A DNA stretch of 64,000 bases from Mangrovimonas xylaniphaga (GTDB taxonomy: Bacteria; Bacteroidota; Bacteroidia; Flavobacteriales; Flavobacteriaceae): NCBI RefSeq assembly GCF_001280435.1, contig NZ_LBIP01000017.1, positions 124,001 to 188,000 on the forward strand, written 5' to 3'. Numbering within the stretch: the stretch's first letter is position 1; each line of letters starts with the position of its first letter. The position numbers were made by a program, and so were the translations under genes. This document shows positions 16,091 through 25,133 of this stretch, piece by piece. The notes beneath the pieces were generated by a model that saw only the letters and a list, made by a program, of their open reading frames with translations, did no database searches and was not told the DNA's origin.

Positions 16091-16771
16091 CTAACGTCTT
16101 TTTGATTTATAAGCTTTTTTTACGGCCACTTTGCCTAAAATCATGCATTCAGTCATTGACATGTTTACTTTTAAGGTTACGTTAGAAGTTGTTTGGTCAT
16201 CGGTAATTACCAACTTCTGCGATTCCATGCCCACATAACTGAACACTAAAACATCTCCTTTTTTTAGTTTGATGGGGAATTCAAAATTGCCATCAAAATC
16301 TGTGCTAATGCCTATAGAGGTGCCTTGCAATACCACATTCACTCCTGGTAATGGCGCTTCATTGTCAGACACAGTTCCCTTTACTACAAAAGTCTTTTGA
16401 AACGACGAATCCTGGATTTTGGAAGGAGGGTTTTTCGAAGTTGTAGTTCTTGGCTGAATGGTTTGTGACTGTGCAGAGTTGAGTGCAAATAAGGATAAAA
16501 AGACAAAGGCCAATCCATTTAAAAGGTGAGATGTTCTTTTGATTGGGATTGTAGGTTGGTGGGCCGTCAATTGCGAGCTTTTGAATCTGCCACAAACGTT
16601 TTGGGTTGTATTGTTTTTGAAATAATCTGTGATTTCTTGGGAGTCCATTCTAGTGAAATCTACCACCTCTGTTTTGCAGGACTTGCAAAATCCGCCGTTG
16701 CAGGTAGGAGAAAATTCATTGTAGTTTTCTTGACAGGGATTTTCAATGCTTAAGTTGAATTGCTTGTTCAT
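16091..16771 (-). CDS. single-pass membrane protein: Cys-rich cytosolic N-terminus plus carboxypeptidase-like regulatory domain
   Basis: A 226-residue protein started at MNKQFNLSIENPC (an in-frame ATG 42 bases upstream would add residues lacking family character). The N-terminus carries C13, C24, C29, C32 and C60 in a zinc-ribbon-like pattern (GGFCKSCKTEVVDFT; NVCGRF), recurrent in Bacteroidota envelope proteins. A hydrophobic helix follows at about 82-101, then a CarboxypepD_reg-like domain at about 128-205 (APLPGVNVVLQGTSIGIST; VLVFSYVGMES). The topology places the Cys segment in the cytosol and the beta-sandwich in the periplasm. Function unknown. Confidence 0.8.
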   Translation of the reverse strand: MNKQFNLSIENPCQENYNEFSPTCNGGFCKSCKTEVVDFTRMDSQEITDYFKNNTTQNVCGRFKSSQLTAHQPTIPIKRTSHLLNGLAFVFLSLFALNSAQSQTIQPRTTTSKNPPSKIQDSSFQKTFVVKGTVSDNEAPLPGVNVVLQGTSIGISTDFDGNFEFPIKLKKGDVLVFSYVGMESQKLVITDDQTTSNVTLKVNMSMTECMILGKVAVKKAYKSKRR

Positions 16772-16893
16772 GATGTTAGATTTAAAAGTTAATACTTCAA
16801 ACCTACTAGGCAATCCATGATTTTAAAAAGAGAACTTAGTAAATGGGACTGTTTATTGAGTAAACGGTGTTTTTTGAAAAGGGTATAAAAACA

Positions 16894-16923
16894 AAAACCT
16901 CCCTGTAAGTGCAGGAAGGTTTT
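16894..16923 (-). terminator. terminator after htpG
   Basis: Twelve-base arms 16894-16905 and 16912-16923 with one G-T pair; on the minus strand the stem runs into a T-rich tract. Confidence 0.8.
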
Positions 16924-16944
16924 GCAAATATTATATAATTACTA

Positions 16945-18852
16945 TTATTTGATCATTTGGTAGCTTCGTTTGATGAAGTTAGTAAGTTCTTCACCTTTTA
17001 GAAGTCCTTGTGACAATCTTGCCAAATCCAAGCTTTGGTTGATCAAACGCTCTTGTTCATCTTTAGCTTCGGTATCCAAAATTTGGCCTACCAATTCAGA
17101 GTTGGTATTTACCACCAAATTGTACATTTCTGGCATATTGCCCATTCCAAACATACCGCCACCAGTAGCTTGCATCTCTTTCATACGGCGCATGAACTCT
17201 GGTTGTGTAATCATGAATGGAGCAGCATCACTATCCATAGCTTCCAATTGCACCATGAATTTTTCTGCTGGAATCGTTTCTTTCAACAAGGTGTCTAAAG
17301 CAGTTTTTTGCTCTTCAGAAAGTTTAGAGATTTTTGTGTCTTCTTTCTTGATCAAGTTGTCAATATGGTCTGCATCTACACGTGAGAATGAAATGTTCTC
17401 TTTAGAGGTTTCCAACTTTTGCATCAAGTGGCTCACGATTGGAGAATCCAATAACAATACCTCGTAACCTTTGGCTTTGGCGCTTTCAATATAACTGTGT
17501 TGCTCGTCTTTGTTGGAAGCATAAAGAATCACTGTTTTATTGTCCTTATCCGTTTGGTTGTCCTTGATTTTATCAATCAATTCTTGGTAAGTGTAGTAAG
17601 TGCCATCCACGGTTGGGTACAAAGCAAAAGCTTCTGCTTTTTCAAAGAATTTTTCCTCAGAAAGCATTCCGTACTCAATCACAATCTTGATATCATCCCA
17701 TTTTTTCTCAAAGTCTTCACGGTTGTTGTTGAACAATGATTTCAACTTATCAGCCACCTTACGGGTGATGTATGATGAAATCTTTTTCACCGCACCGTCT
17801 GCCTGTAAATAACTACGTGACACGTTCAATGGAATGTCTGGAGAATCGATAACCCCTTTCAACATCGTTAAGAATTCAGGAACAATTCCTTCTACATTGT
17901 CCGTAACAAACACTTGGTTTTGGTACAATTGGATTTTATCCTTTTGAATACTTAAATCGTTGGTCATTTTAGGGAAATACAAAATCCCAGTTAGGTTGAA
18001 CGGATAGTCAACATTTAAATGGATATGGAATAAAGGCTCCTCAAATTGCATTGGATACAATTCTCTGTAGAAGTCTTTATAATCCTGGTCTTCCAAATCG
18101 GTTGGCTGCTTGGTCCAAGCTGGATTTGGATTGTTGATGATGTTGTCTACAGTAATTTGTTTGTGAGGCTCTGTAGTTTCCTTGCCGTCTTTATCGGTAG
18201 TTGTTTTAGGCGTGAAATCTGGATCGTTTACTTCCTTGGTTCCAAACTTAATTGGAATAGGCATAAACTTGTTGTATTTCAACAATAACTCTCTAATTCT
18301 GGATTCTTCCAAGAATTCGGTTGAATCGTCTGCAATATGAAGAATGATTTCTGTACCTCTTTCCGTTTTGTCATGAGGCTCCATTGTAAATTGAGGCGAT
18401 CCGTCACAAGTCCAATGAGCAGCAGGCTCATCTTTAAATGATTTTGTGATGATCTCAACTTTCTCGGCTACCATAAAGGCAGAGTAGAACCCAAGACCGA
18501 AATGCCCAATGATTCCAGAGTCTTTTGCTGAATCTTTGTATTTGTCCAAAAACTCTTCGGCACCAGAAAAAGCCACTTCGTTAATGTACTTTTCAACCTC
18601 TTCGGCTGTCATACCAAGACCTTGATCTATAATGTGAAGTTTCTTGGCATCTTTATCAATTTTTACTTCAATTTGTGGGTTGCCATATTCAACTTTCGCT
18701 TCACCAATATTGGTAAGATGTTTAAGTTTTAGGGTAGCGTCCGTCGCATTACTGATTAACTCGCGTAAAAAGATTTCGTGATCGCTGTATAAGAATTTTT
18801 TGATCAACGGAAAGATGTTTTCAACCGAAACATTAATATTTCCTTTTGCCAT
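16945..18852 (-). CDS. htpG: molecular chaperone HtpG (Hsp90)
   Basis: A 635-residue bacterial Hsp90 with an N-terminal GHKL ATPase domain (ELISNATDATLKLKHL; DQGLGMTAEEVEKYI; IGHFGLGFYSAFMVAEKVE), a middle domain holding the catalytic arginine loop (LNVSRSYLQ) and a C-terminal dimerisation domain. It uses ATP to refold or hold client proteins in the cytosol. Length is normal for Bacteroidota HtpG. No recognisable CIRCE element precedes it; the upstream 235 bases hold no other gene. It has its own terminator. Confidence 0.98.
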   Translation of the reverse strand: MAKGNINVSVENIFPLIKKFLYSDHEIFLRELISNATDATLKLKHLTNIGEAKVEYGNPQIEVKIDKDAKKLHIIDQGLGMTAEEVEKYINEVAFSGAEEFLDKYKDSAKDSGIIGHFGLGFYSAFMVAEKVEIITKSFKDEPAAHWTCDGSPQFTMEPHDKTERGTEIILHIADDSTEFLEESRIRELLLKYNKFMPIPIKFGTKEVNDPDFTPKTTTDKDGKETTEPHKQITVDNIINNPNPAWTKQPTDLEDQDYKDFYRELYPMQFEEPLFHIHLNVDYPFNLTGILYFPKMTNDLSIQKDKIQLYQNQVFVTDNVEGIVPEFLTMLKGVIDSPDIPLNVSRSYLQADGAVKKISSYITRKVADKLKSLFNNNREDFEKKWDDIKIVIEYGMLSEEKFFEKAEAFALYPTVDGTYYTYQELIDKIKDNQTDKDNKTVILYASNKDEQHSYIESAKAKGYEVLLLDSPIVSHLMQKLETSKENISFSRVDADHIDNLIKKEDTKISKLSEEQKTALDTLLKETIPAEKFMVQLEAMDSDAAPFMITQPEFMRRMKEMQATGGGMFGMGNMPEMYNLVVNTNSELVGQILDTEAKDEQERLINQSLDLARLSQGLLKGEELTNFIKRSYQMIK

Positions 18853-19087
18853 GATATCTAAATTTTATGTTTTTACAATTTTCTTGGAACAGGACAAAAA
18901 AAGTACCAAGACCAAAAAGATGACAAACTGACATTGTTAATAGGAAATAATGCCTATGTGCGGAAGAAATCTTTTAGGGGTTTAGTTTAATAAAGATGGA
19001 ATAATGATTAAATTTACACCTTGTTTTTTGTCATTTATTCAAAAATGGCAGTGAAGCAGTTCGATTTGATTAAAATAATAAGGATTT

Positions 19088-20098
19088 ATGTACAATTCAA
19101 AAATAGTTGGTTTAGGTTATTATGTGCCCGATAATGTGGTGACTAATGACGATTTATCCGAAATGATGGATACCAACGACGCCTGGATTCAAGAGCGTAC
19201 AGGTATTAAGGAACGTCGTTGGGTTGAAGACAAAACAGGAGATACCACCTCCACAATGGGTGTTAAAGCGGCTGAAATAGCCATAGAACGTGCCGGAATA
19301 GATAAAAACGATATCGATTTTATTGTATTTGCCACATTGAGCCCAGATTACTATTTTCCTGGACCTGGGGTTGCCGTTCAAAAAGCTTTGGGCATTAAAA
19401 CTGTGGGGGCCTTGGATATTAGAAACCAATGTTCGGGATTTGTATATGGAATTTCCATTGCCGATCAATATATCAAAACAGGGATGTATAAAAACGTTTT
19501 GGTGATTGGTAGTGAGGTGCATTCAAGAGGTTTGGATAAAACCACTAGGGGAAGAGGCGTTTCTGTAATTTTTGGAGATGGAGCTGGAGCTGCCGTATTG
19601 AGTAGAGAAGAAGATCCAACAAAAGGAATATTGTCCACCCATTTACATTCTGAAGGGGAGCATGCTGAAGAATTGAGCTTGATTGCCCCAGGGATGGGAA
19701 AACGTTGGGTAAGCGACATTTTAAGGGACAACGATCCGGACGATGTTAGTTATATGCCACATATGAACGGGCAGTTTGTATTCAAAAATGCCGTAGTTCG
19801 TTTTAGTGAAGTGATTATGGAGGGATTGATGAAGAATAACCTGCAGGTTTCCGATATTGATATGTTGATTCCACATCAGGCCAATTTGAGGATTTCACAG
19901 TTCATCCAGAATAAATTTAAGTTGAATGACGACCAGGTGTTCAACAACATTCAAAGTTACGGAAACACGACAGCAGCTTCCATTCCTATTGCTTTAACCG
20001 AAGCTTGGGAACAAAACAAAATTAAGGAAGGTGATTTAGTCGTGTTGGCCGCTTTTGGAAGTGGCTTTACTTGGGGAAGTGTGGTTATTAAATGGTAA
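19088..20098 (+). CDS. beta-ketoacyl-ACP synthase III family protein
   Basis: A 336-residue KAS III-like thiolase-fold enzyme. The catalytic triad is visible as C115 (NQCSGFVYG), H263 (IPHQANLRI) and N293 (YGNTTAAS). KAS III condenses an acyl-CoA primer with malonyl-ACP to begin fatty acid or polyketide chains. Flavobacteria carry several paralogues, and this one is not next to plsX or rpmF, so I do not call it the housekeeping FabH. Single gene, followed by a strong hairpin. Confidence 0.9.
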   Translation: MYNSKIVGLGYYVPDNVVTNDDLSEMMDTNDAWIQERTGIKERRWVEDKTGDTTSTMGVKAAEIAIERAGIDKNDIDFIVFATLSPDYYFPGPGVAVQKALGIKTVGALDIRNQCSGFVYGISIADQYIKTGMYKNVLVIGSEVHSRGLDKTTRGRGVSVIFGDGAGAAVLSREEDPTKGILSTHLHSEGEHAEELSLIAPGMGKRWVSDILRDNDPDDVSYMPHMNGQFVFKNAVVRFSEVIMEGLMKNNLQVSDIDMLIPHQANLRISQFIQNKFKLNDDQVFNNIQSYGNTTAASIPIALTEAWEQNKIKEGDLVVLAAFGSGFTWGSVVIKW

Positions 20099-20135
20099 TC
20101 ACTTTTCAATAACATTAATGACCATTCATAAAATA

Positions 20136-20166
20136 AAAAGCCCGTGATTGAGAATCACGGGCTTTT
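20136..20166. terminator. strong bidirectional terminator after KAS III gene
   Basis: Fourteen perfect base pairs (20136-20149 with 20153-20166) and a three-base loop; T tracts on both strands, longer on the minus strand. Confidence 0.8.
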
Positions 20167-20310
20167 CAGCTATTAACCAACCTTACTAACACTAAAACTA
20201 TAAAAATACTTCTGTTGATTAACTTTAAAACTTATCACTACACTATAGACGTTGAAATTTCAATTTTATTTCATTAATTAACACTTTTAACGTTAATTAA
20301 CATTTAAGCT

Positions 20311-20339
20311 AAAACCCAGGGCCTAAGCACCTGGGTTTT
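20311..20339. terminator. terminator-like hairpin
   Basis: Ten-base perfect arms 20311-20320 and 20330-20339 with loop GCCTAAGCA; T run on the plus strand. Related to the hairpin at 20644. Confidence 0.6.
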
Positions 20340-20372
20340 TAAAATCCAACATTTACCAAATCAACGAATTGT

Positions 20373-20400
20373 AATTGATGAAGGCTAATTCAAATTAATT
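20373..20400. repeat. 28-base direct repeat, copy 1
   Basis: AATTGATGAAGGCTAATTCA followed by eight more bases; matches copy 2 at 20524-20551 with one mismatch. Confidence 0.8.
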
Positions 20401-20472
20401 AAAATCAGTTGAGGAGCTGTGTATAAAAAAGACGGTTTTGAAAATGGTTTGTTACAGTTTTTGGAAGAAAAA

Positions 20473-20496
20473 AAGACCCCAAAAAATTGAGGTCTT
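20473..20496 (-). terminator. terminator-like hairpin
   Basis: Nine-base arms 20473-20481 and 20488-20496 with one G-T pair; followed on the minus strand by seven T. Confidence 0.6.
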
Positions 20497-20523
20497 CGAG
20501 GTTGATTATTCCTTGGGTTTTTC

Positions 20524-20551
20524 AATTGATGAAGGCTAATTCAAATCAATT
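20524..20551. repeat. 28-base direct repeat, copy 2
   Basis: Same sequence as 20373-20400 except one base; the copies are 151 bases apart and each follows a hairpin or a CCTTGGGTTTTT-like remnant. Confidence 0.8.
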
Positions 20552-20643
20552 TAAACATGCAGAAGTAATCGATTACAAAGATACCCTTGGATTTGGAGAA
20601 AATTAACACATTCTTAAAATAATAACATTATTTTAACAATAGC

Positions 20644-20674
20644 GAAAACCCGAGGCCTAAGACCTCGGGTTTTC
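20644..20674. terminator. terminator downstream of the beta-barrel receptor gene
   Basis: Twelve-base perfect arms 20644-20655 and 20663-20674 with a seven-base loop, 68 bases beyond the receptor stop codon at 20743. Confidence 0.7.
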
Positions 20675-20742
20675 TTATTTAGTAACCAAACATTAACACT
20701 AACCATCAACTATTGTATGGGTTACTAAATATGTCATTTTTG

Positions 20743-23130
20743 TTACATGAATCCACCGCTACCTTGGGTTTCATTATTGTCTCTTTGTTTTCTATTTAAA
20801 GCTTTGTATTTACCTCCTCCAAAACGATAAGTAAGGCCTATACGCCATTGGTTACTTTCCCAGTTAAATTCACCTTCGCTAGGGAAAGGTCTGTCGCGTT
20901 CAAAAGCAAATTTCATGGTGTTGAAAATGTCATTGTAGCTAAAGCTGAAGGTAGCTCTGTCATCTTCCAAGAAGCTATAACGTAATCCTGTATTTACCAT
21001 CACCATAGGTTTTCTTTTGTGCTGAAGGTTTTCATCTTGTCCGCGGTACGTTCCAAAAAGCGAAAAGCTCAAGCTTTTAGTCGCTTTAAAGTTGTTGTTC
21101 ATACGTAAATTGAAGGTGGAATTTTTGATTTCCAGATTTTCCTGCTCCACCACACCTCTTACGGTCTTAAAATAATATTCGACACTGGCATTAAAATTCC
21201 ACCATTTAGTTGGTCTGTAATTACTGGAAGCTTCAAAACCAAAAGCATTATTGCGGTCAAAATTGTCATAGGTTAATATCACACGATCTCCTGCAGGGTC
21301 TTCCGGGTCCATAAATACAGAACGATTGATTTCATCGTTGATAATTCTGTAGAAAGTCCCCGCAGTAATATTACCGCCTTTCACATTTTTGGTAAGATTC
21401 AATTCTAAGGAATTGGTAAACTGTTGTCTCAGTTCCGGGTTTCCAATAGAGGTTACCCTAGGCGAACTCCATTCCCTGATCGGGTTGATTTGTCCTAGTC
21501 CAGGTCTGTCCACACGTCTGCTATAGCTTAATTGTAAAGATGTTTTTTCTGAAGTGTTATAGGTTAAAAATGCAGAAGGATAAATGCTGAATTGCTCGTC
21601 ATTGAAAGTTGAGGTTTCTTGCGTAACTTGTTCAAAAATGGCTTCCACTTCATATTGCTCAATCCTTGCACCTACTTGATAGGACCACTTGTCAAAAGTT
21701 TGCCCATAAGTAGTGTAGAAGGAATAAATGCTTCGGTTGTATTCGTAATCAGAATCGTAAAGATTGGCATTGGTGGTGTTGTAAAAATTATCGGCATTGT
21801 TGGCTCTATATTCTGCACCAATTTCCAACTTAGAGGTTTCCGAAAGTGGATTCACATAATCCAAATTGATCAAAGTATTATCGCGTTTGTTGTTTACAAG
21901 GTCTCGGTAAGAACTATTGTCTGTAAAAGAGAAGTCGGCAATTTCATCACTGTCAAAAGTGCTGTAATCTACTTCCAAACTAATGTTGTGACCTTCTTTT
22001 TTAAAATCGTGCTTAAAGGCTGCATTATATGAGGAAGTGGTGTTTTCATTTTCATTGTCTAAATACTGACGGAAATTTGGATTGTCATTCAGAAGATAAA
22101 TAATGTCTGTACTGTTACTTCTCTTTCCGTCGTAAAGGTTTTGATTGGTATACACCGAAAACACATTGTTGTCATTTATGTAATAGTCAATCCCAAGTTT
22201 ATACAGATGAGATTTGTTGTTGTTCCAGTTCTTGAAAATTTGTTCGGTATTGTCATCAAATCGGTCTATTTTTCCACCGCCGGTACTCTTACCAATGTTG
22301 TTTCCATAGTTGCCATAGAAGTTAAGTTTACCGTTTCGGTAGTTCATGTCTATAGAACTATTAAAGTTTGGACTGATTTCTTTAGCAAAGCCAACGTTGA
22401 GGTTTCCGTTGAATCCCACATTGGCATTTTTGTGTAGTATGATATTGATGATACCACTCATTCCTTCAGGGTTATATTTTGCCGAAGGATTGGTGATCAA
22501 TTCCACACTTTTAATGGATGTGGAAGGAATTTGCTTGAGCAATTGTGCCGCCGGAACGTTGGTAGGTTTCCCGTCCAACAGAACACGTACATTTTCATTG
22601 CCTCGAAGGCTAATGTCTCCACTTTGACTGTCTACGGTAACTGAGGGAAGGTTGTTCATGATTTCAGAAGCAGACGCTCCTGTGGTGGTAAGGTCTTTTC
22701 CTATGGTAATGACTTTTCTGTCTACCTTTTGTTGCACAGAAGACACTTCGGCTACCACGGTAACTTCATCCAAGCTGGCAATGTCTTCTTCCAGTAAAAT
22801 GTTTCCTAAGTCTATTTTATGCTTACCATTGCCAATAACCAATGGTTTTGATACGGTTTTGTAACCCATATATTGAATGTTGATTACATTTTTTCCTTCT
22901 GGAATGTGTTTGATTTCGAAGTAACCTTGGTCATCGGTAATTCCGCCAGTAATGGTTTCTCCTGCTTCGTTTTTAATAATTATATTTACGTAGGGTAATG
23001 CTTGGTTCAGGTTGGCATCTATCACTGTTCCTGTAACCGAACCGTCCCTTGGTGCGCTTTCTGAATCGGTTTTTGCGTATAGCGTTGACAATGATAGAAA
23101 TGCAATAAAAAGTAAAATGTGTTTCATCAA
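20743..23130 (-). CDS. outer-membrane beta-barrel receptor with CarboxypepD_reg and plug domains
   Basis: A 795-residue protein. Signal peptide MMKHILLFIAFLSLSTLYA (the second ATG at 23127 is equally possible). A carboxypeptidase-like regulatory domain follows at about 30-115 (VTGTVIDANLNQALPYVNII), then a TonB-plug-like domain at about 120-240 (EIMNNLPSVTVDSQSGDISL; NPSAKYNPEGMSGIINIIL) and an OMP_b-brl_3 barrel to the end, with a Gly/Asn-rich tail. This subfamily usually handles small ligands or peptides; the ligand is unknown. There is no SusD partner, so a polysaccharide utilisation role is unlikely. Confidence 0.9.
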   Translation of the reverse strand: MMKHILLFIAFLSLSTLYAKTDSESAPRDGSVTGTVIDANLNQALPYVNIIIKNEAGETITGGITDDQGYFEIKHIPEGKNVINIQYMGYKTVSKPLVIGNGKHKIDLGNILLEEDIASLDEVTVVAEVSSVQQKVDRKVITIGKDLTTTGASASEIMNNLPSVTVDSQSGDISLRGNENVRVLLDGKPTNVPAAQLLKQIPSTSIKSVELITNPSAKYNPEGMSGIINIILHKNANVGFNGNLNVGFAKEISPNFNSSIDMNYRNGKLNFYGNYGNNIGKSTGGGKIDRFDDNTEQIFKNWNNNKSHLYKLGIDYYINDNNVFSVYTNQNLYDGKRSNSTDIIYLLNDNPNFRQYLDNENENTTSSYNAAFKHDFKKEGHNISLEVDYSTFDSDEIADFSFTDNSSYRDLVNNKRDNTLINLDYVNPLSETSKLEIGAEYRANNADNFYNTTNANLYDSDYEYNRSIYSFYTTYGQTFDKWSYQVGARIEQYEVEAIFEQVTQETSTFNDEQFSIYPSAFLTYNTSEKTSLQLSYSRRVDRPGLGQINPIREWSSPRVTSIGNPELRQQFTNSLELNLTKNVKGGNITAGTFYRIINDEINRSVFMDPEDPAGDRVILTYDNFDRNNAFGFEASSNYRPTKWWNFNASVEYYFKTVRGVVEQENLEIKNSTFNLRMNNNFKATKSLSFSLFGTYRGQDENLQHKRKPMVMVNTGLRYSFLEDDRATFSFSYNDIFNTMKFAFERDRPFPSEGEFNWESNQWRIGLTYRFGGGKYKALNRKQRDNNETQGSGGFM

Positions 23131-23225
23131 AAAATATGTAAGTTAGCGTGATAATGTTTGGAGGATAGACGTCCCCAAAAGTGATGTGTTACTTAATTTA
23201 ACACACCTTAACACCTTTTTAACAG

Positions 23226-23588
23226 ATGAACAAAAAGACCCTAGTTTTTGGAGCTTCCTTGAATCCTTCCCGATATTCCAATTTTGCCATAGGAAGATTG
23301 TTGGCTCACGGCCATGAAGTAGTAGCCTATGGAATTAAAAAGGGAAGCGTTGCTGGTGTTGATATTGATGATGAATTGTTGAATTATGATCATGTTGATA
23401 CCGTGACATTATACCTCAATCCGCCACGGCAAACCGCGTATTATGACTATCTGGTGTCCTTAAGTCCAAAACGTATTATTTTTAATCCAGGGACAGAGAA
23501 CCCTGAGTTTTACAAAATTTTGGAGGCTAATGCTATCGCTTATGAGGTGGCTTGCACTTTAGTTTTGCTTTCTACGAATCAGTATTAA
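23226..23588 (+). CDS. CoA-binding domain protein, YccU-like
   Basis: A 120-residue Rossmann-fold protein. The N-terminal TLVFGASLNPSRYSNFAIGR and central DTVTLYLNPPRQTAYYDYL are typical of the small CoA_binding_2 (YccU) family. Its ligand may be CoA or a nucleotide; function is unknown. The last 30 bases overlap the 3' end of the convergent symporter gene. Confidence 0.85.
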   Translation: MNKKTLVFGASLNPSRYSNFAIGRLLAHGHEVVAYGIKKGSVAGVDIDDELLNYDHVDTVTLYLNPPRQTAYYDYLVSLSPKRIIFNPGTENPEFYKILEANAIAYEVACTLVLLSTNQY

Positions 23589-25007
23589 TCCTAGAAATGT
23601 GAAAAGACCATTGATTATTAAAATTTCAAAACCTATTTGGTAACCACCTAACAGCTCTTCAGAATAGGTGTTTAATAGGTAAGAAACTATTGGAGAAACT
23701 ATGGCTACAATCCAAACTAATTTGTCTTTGATTTGGAATTTGGTATAGATTCCAAAAGCAAACAATCCTAGAAGTGGGCCATAAGTATAGCCTGCTGCGG
23801 TAAACAATTCCCAAATTACAGAAACATCCGTAAAGAGAACATCAAAGATGAGGATGACAATTATAAGTACGATACTGGTCCCTATATGCACTCTTTTTCT
23901 GGTCTTTTTTTGTTGTTCCTGCGGTTTTTTGTCCAATTCAATAATGTCAATACAGAAGGAAGTAGTCAAAGCTGTCAAGGCAGAATCTGCACTGGAGTAG
24001 GCGGCTGCAATAAGTCCCAATAAAAAGAAGGCAGAAGTCATGATGCCTATTTCTGGAAGCATGGCAATGGTAGGGAACAAATCGTCCTTTTTTGCTGTAA
24101 TACCATATTGTTGGGCATACTGAGTCAATAAAAGCCCTAAAACCAGAAATAGAATGTTTACAAAAATCAATACAATACTAAAGGAAATCATGTTTTTTTG
24201 AGCTTCCTTTAGGTTTTTACAGGTTAGGTTTTTCTGCATCATATCTTGGTCCAATCCCGTCATGGTGATGGTAATGAACATTCCCGCCAAAAAGCTCTTA
24301 AAAAAGTATTGAGGATCATTAATGTTTTCAAAGAAAAACGTCTTGCTCAAGGAGCTTTCGCTTACGGTTGTATACACATCAGTAAAACTGTGAAGATCTA
24401 AGGCAGAAGCTAAAAAAGTAATGGTCACCACTACGGAAACCAACATGAAAAAGGTCTGTAGTGTATCCGTAAATATGATGGTTTTAATGCCGCCTTTAAA
24501 AGTGTATAGCCAAATTAGGGCTATGGTAATTACCACGGTAACGGCGAAAGGAATGCCGAATTCATTAAAAATAAGTAACTGAAGCACTTTGGCTACCAAA
24601 AACAATCTAAAGGCAGCACCAACCGTCCTGGAAACCAAAAAAGCCACCGAACCTGTTTTGTAGCTTATAATTCCAAAGCGGGTTTTTAAATAGGTGTAAA
24701 TGGAGGTGAGGTTCAGTTTGTAATAAATAGGTAATAGAATATAAGCAATGGCCAAATAGCCCAAAAAGTAGCCGAACACGACCTGTAAATACCCAAATTG
24801 TTTGGTTTCTACCGCTCCTGGAACAGAGATGAACGTGACCCCAGATAGAGAAGCACCAATCATTCCAAAAGCCACCAAATACCATGGCGCCGATTTATTC
24901 GCTTTAAAAAAGGCTTCGTTGCTGTCTTCCTTTCCAGTGAAAAATGAAATAAGGATTAATACTACAAAATAACCTAGAATTAAAAGCGCAATGGTAACCG
25001 GGGTCAT
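23559..25007 (-). CDS. sodium:solute symporter family transporter
   Basis: A 482-residue inner-membrane protein with about thirteen hydrophobic helices and the SSS-family pattern: GASLSGVTFISVPGAV in the early helices, VGAAFRLFLVAKVLQ, TMTGLDQDMMQKNLTCK and AAYSSADSALTALTTSF, where the serines probably line the sodium site. It would import an unidentified solute with Na+. The related SglT/PutP/NIS members carry sugars, proline or anions, and the substrate cannot be chosen here. Confidence 0.9.
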   Translation of the reverse strand: MTPVTIALLILGYFVVLILISFFTGKEDSNEAFFKANKSAPWYLVAFGMIGASLSGVTFISVPGAVETKQFGYLQVVFGYFLGYLAIAYILLPIYYKLNLTSIYTYLKTRFGIISYKTGSVAFLVSRTVGAAFRLFLVAKVLQLLIFNEFGIPFAVTVVITIALIWLYTFKGGIKTIIFTDTLQTFFMLVSVVVTITFLASALDLHSFTDVYTTVSESSLSKTFFFENINDPQYFFKSFLAGMFITITMTGLDQDMMQKNLTCKNLKEAQKNMISFSIVLIFVNILFLVLGLLLTQYAQQYGITAKKDDLFPTIAMLPEIGIMTSAFFLLGLIAAAYSSADSALTALTTSFCIDIIELDKKPQEQQKKTRKRVHIGTSIVLIIVILIFDVLFTDVSVIWELFTAAGYTYGPLLGLFAFGIYTKFQIKDKLVWIVAIVSPIVSYLLNTYSEELLGGYQIGFEILIINGLFTFLGLILIRRKQN

Positions 25008-25133
25008 AGGTGAGAATTTAGGATGATTTTAAAAATCAGAATGTTACTTTTCAATTGTTATGGTAGACAATAATAAGTAATTTAATAAGAACCCCATAAT
25101 TAAATAGTCCGTAAATTATAGTAAATTCGCAGC

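Larger units (their letters stand above)
20099..20742. other. 644-base intergenic region with four hairpins and two repeat pairs
   Basis: No supported protein gene. Four terminator-like hairpins occur (20136-20166, 20311-20339, 20473-20496, 20644-20674). Hairpins two and four are related (stem AAAACCC..., loop containing CCTAAG). The sequences after hairpins one and four share an A/C-rich tract (TAACCAA...TAACACTAA). A 28-base sequence occurs twice at 20373 and 20524. The whole looks like duplicated units and could hold small RNAs. Confidence 0.6.

Noticed and set aside
16970-17467. 165-codon open frame on the plus strand opposite htpG
   Set aside because: It lies wholly inside the certain htpG gene on the other strand, has no recognisable domain and reads as the complement of htpG codons. 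Several similar antisense frames elsewhere (for example 60423-60911 opposite the nitronate monooxygenase gene) were rejected for the same reason.
20373-20551. Repeated 28-base sequence considered as a CRISPR repeat pair
   Set aside because: Only two copies, 151 bases apart, with no regular spacer length and no cas genes in the window.
20670-20730. GTAACC-like sequences near 20682 and 20719 as further ECF promoters
   Set aside because: Neither is followed by CGTC at 16 bases, on either strand.
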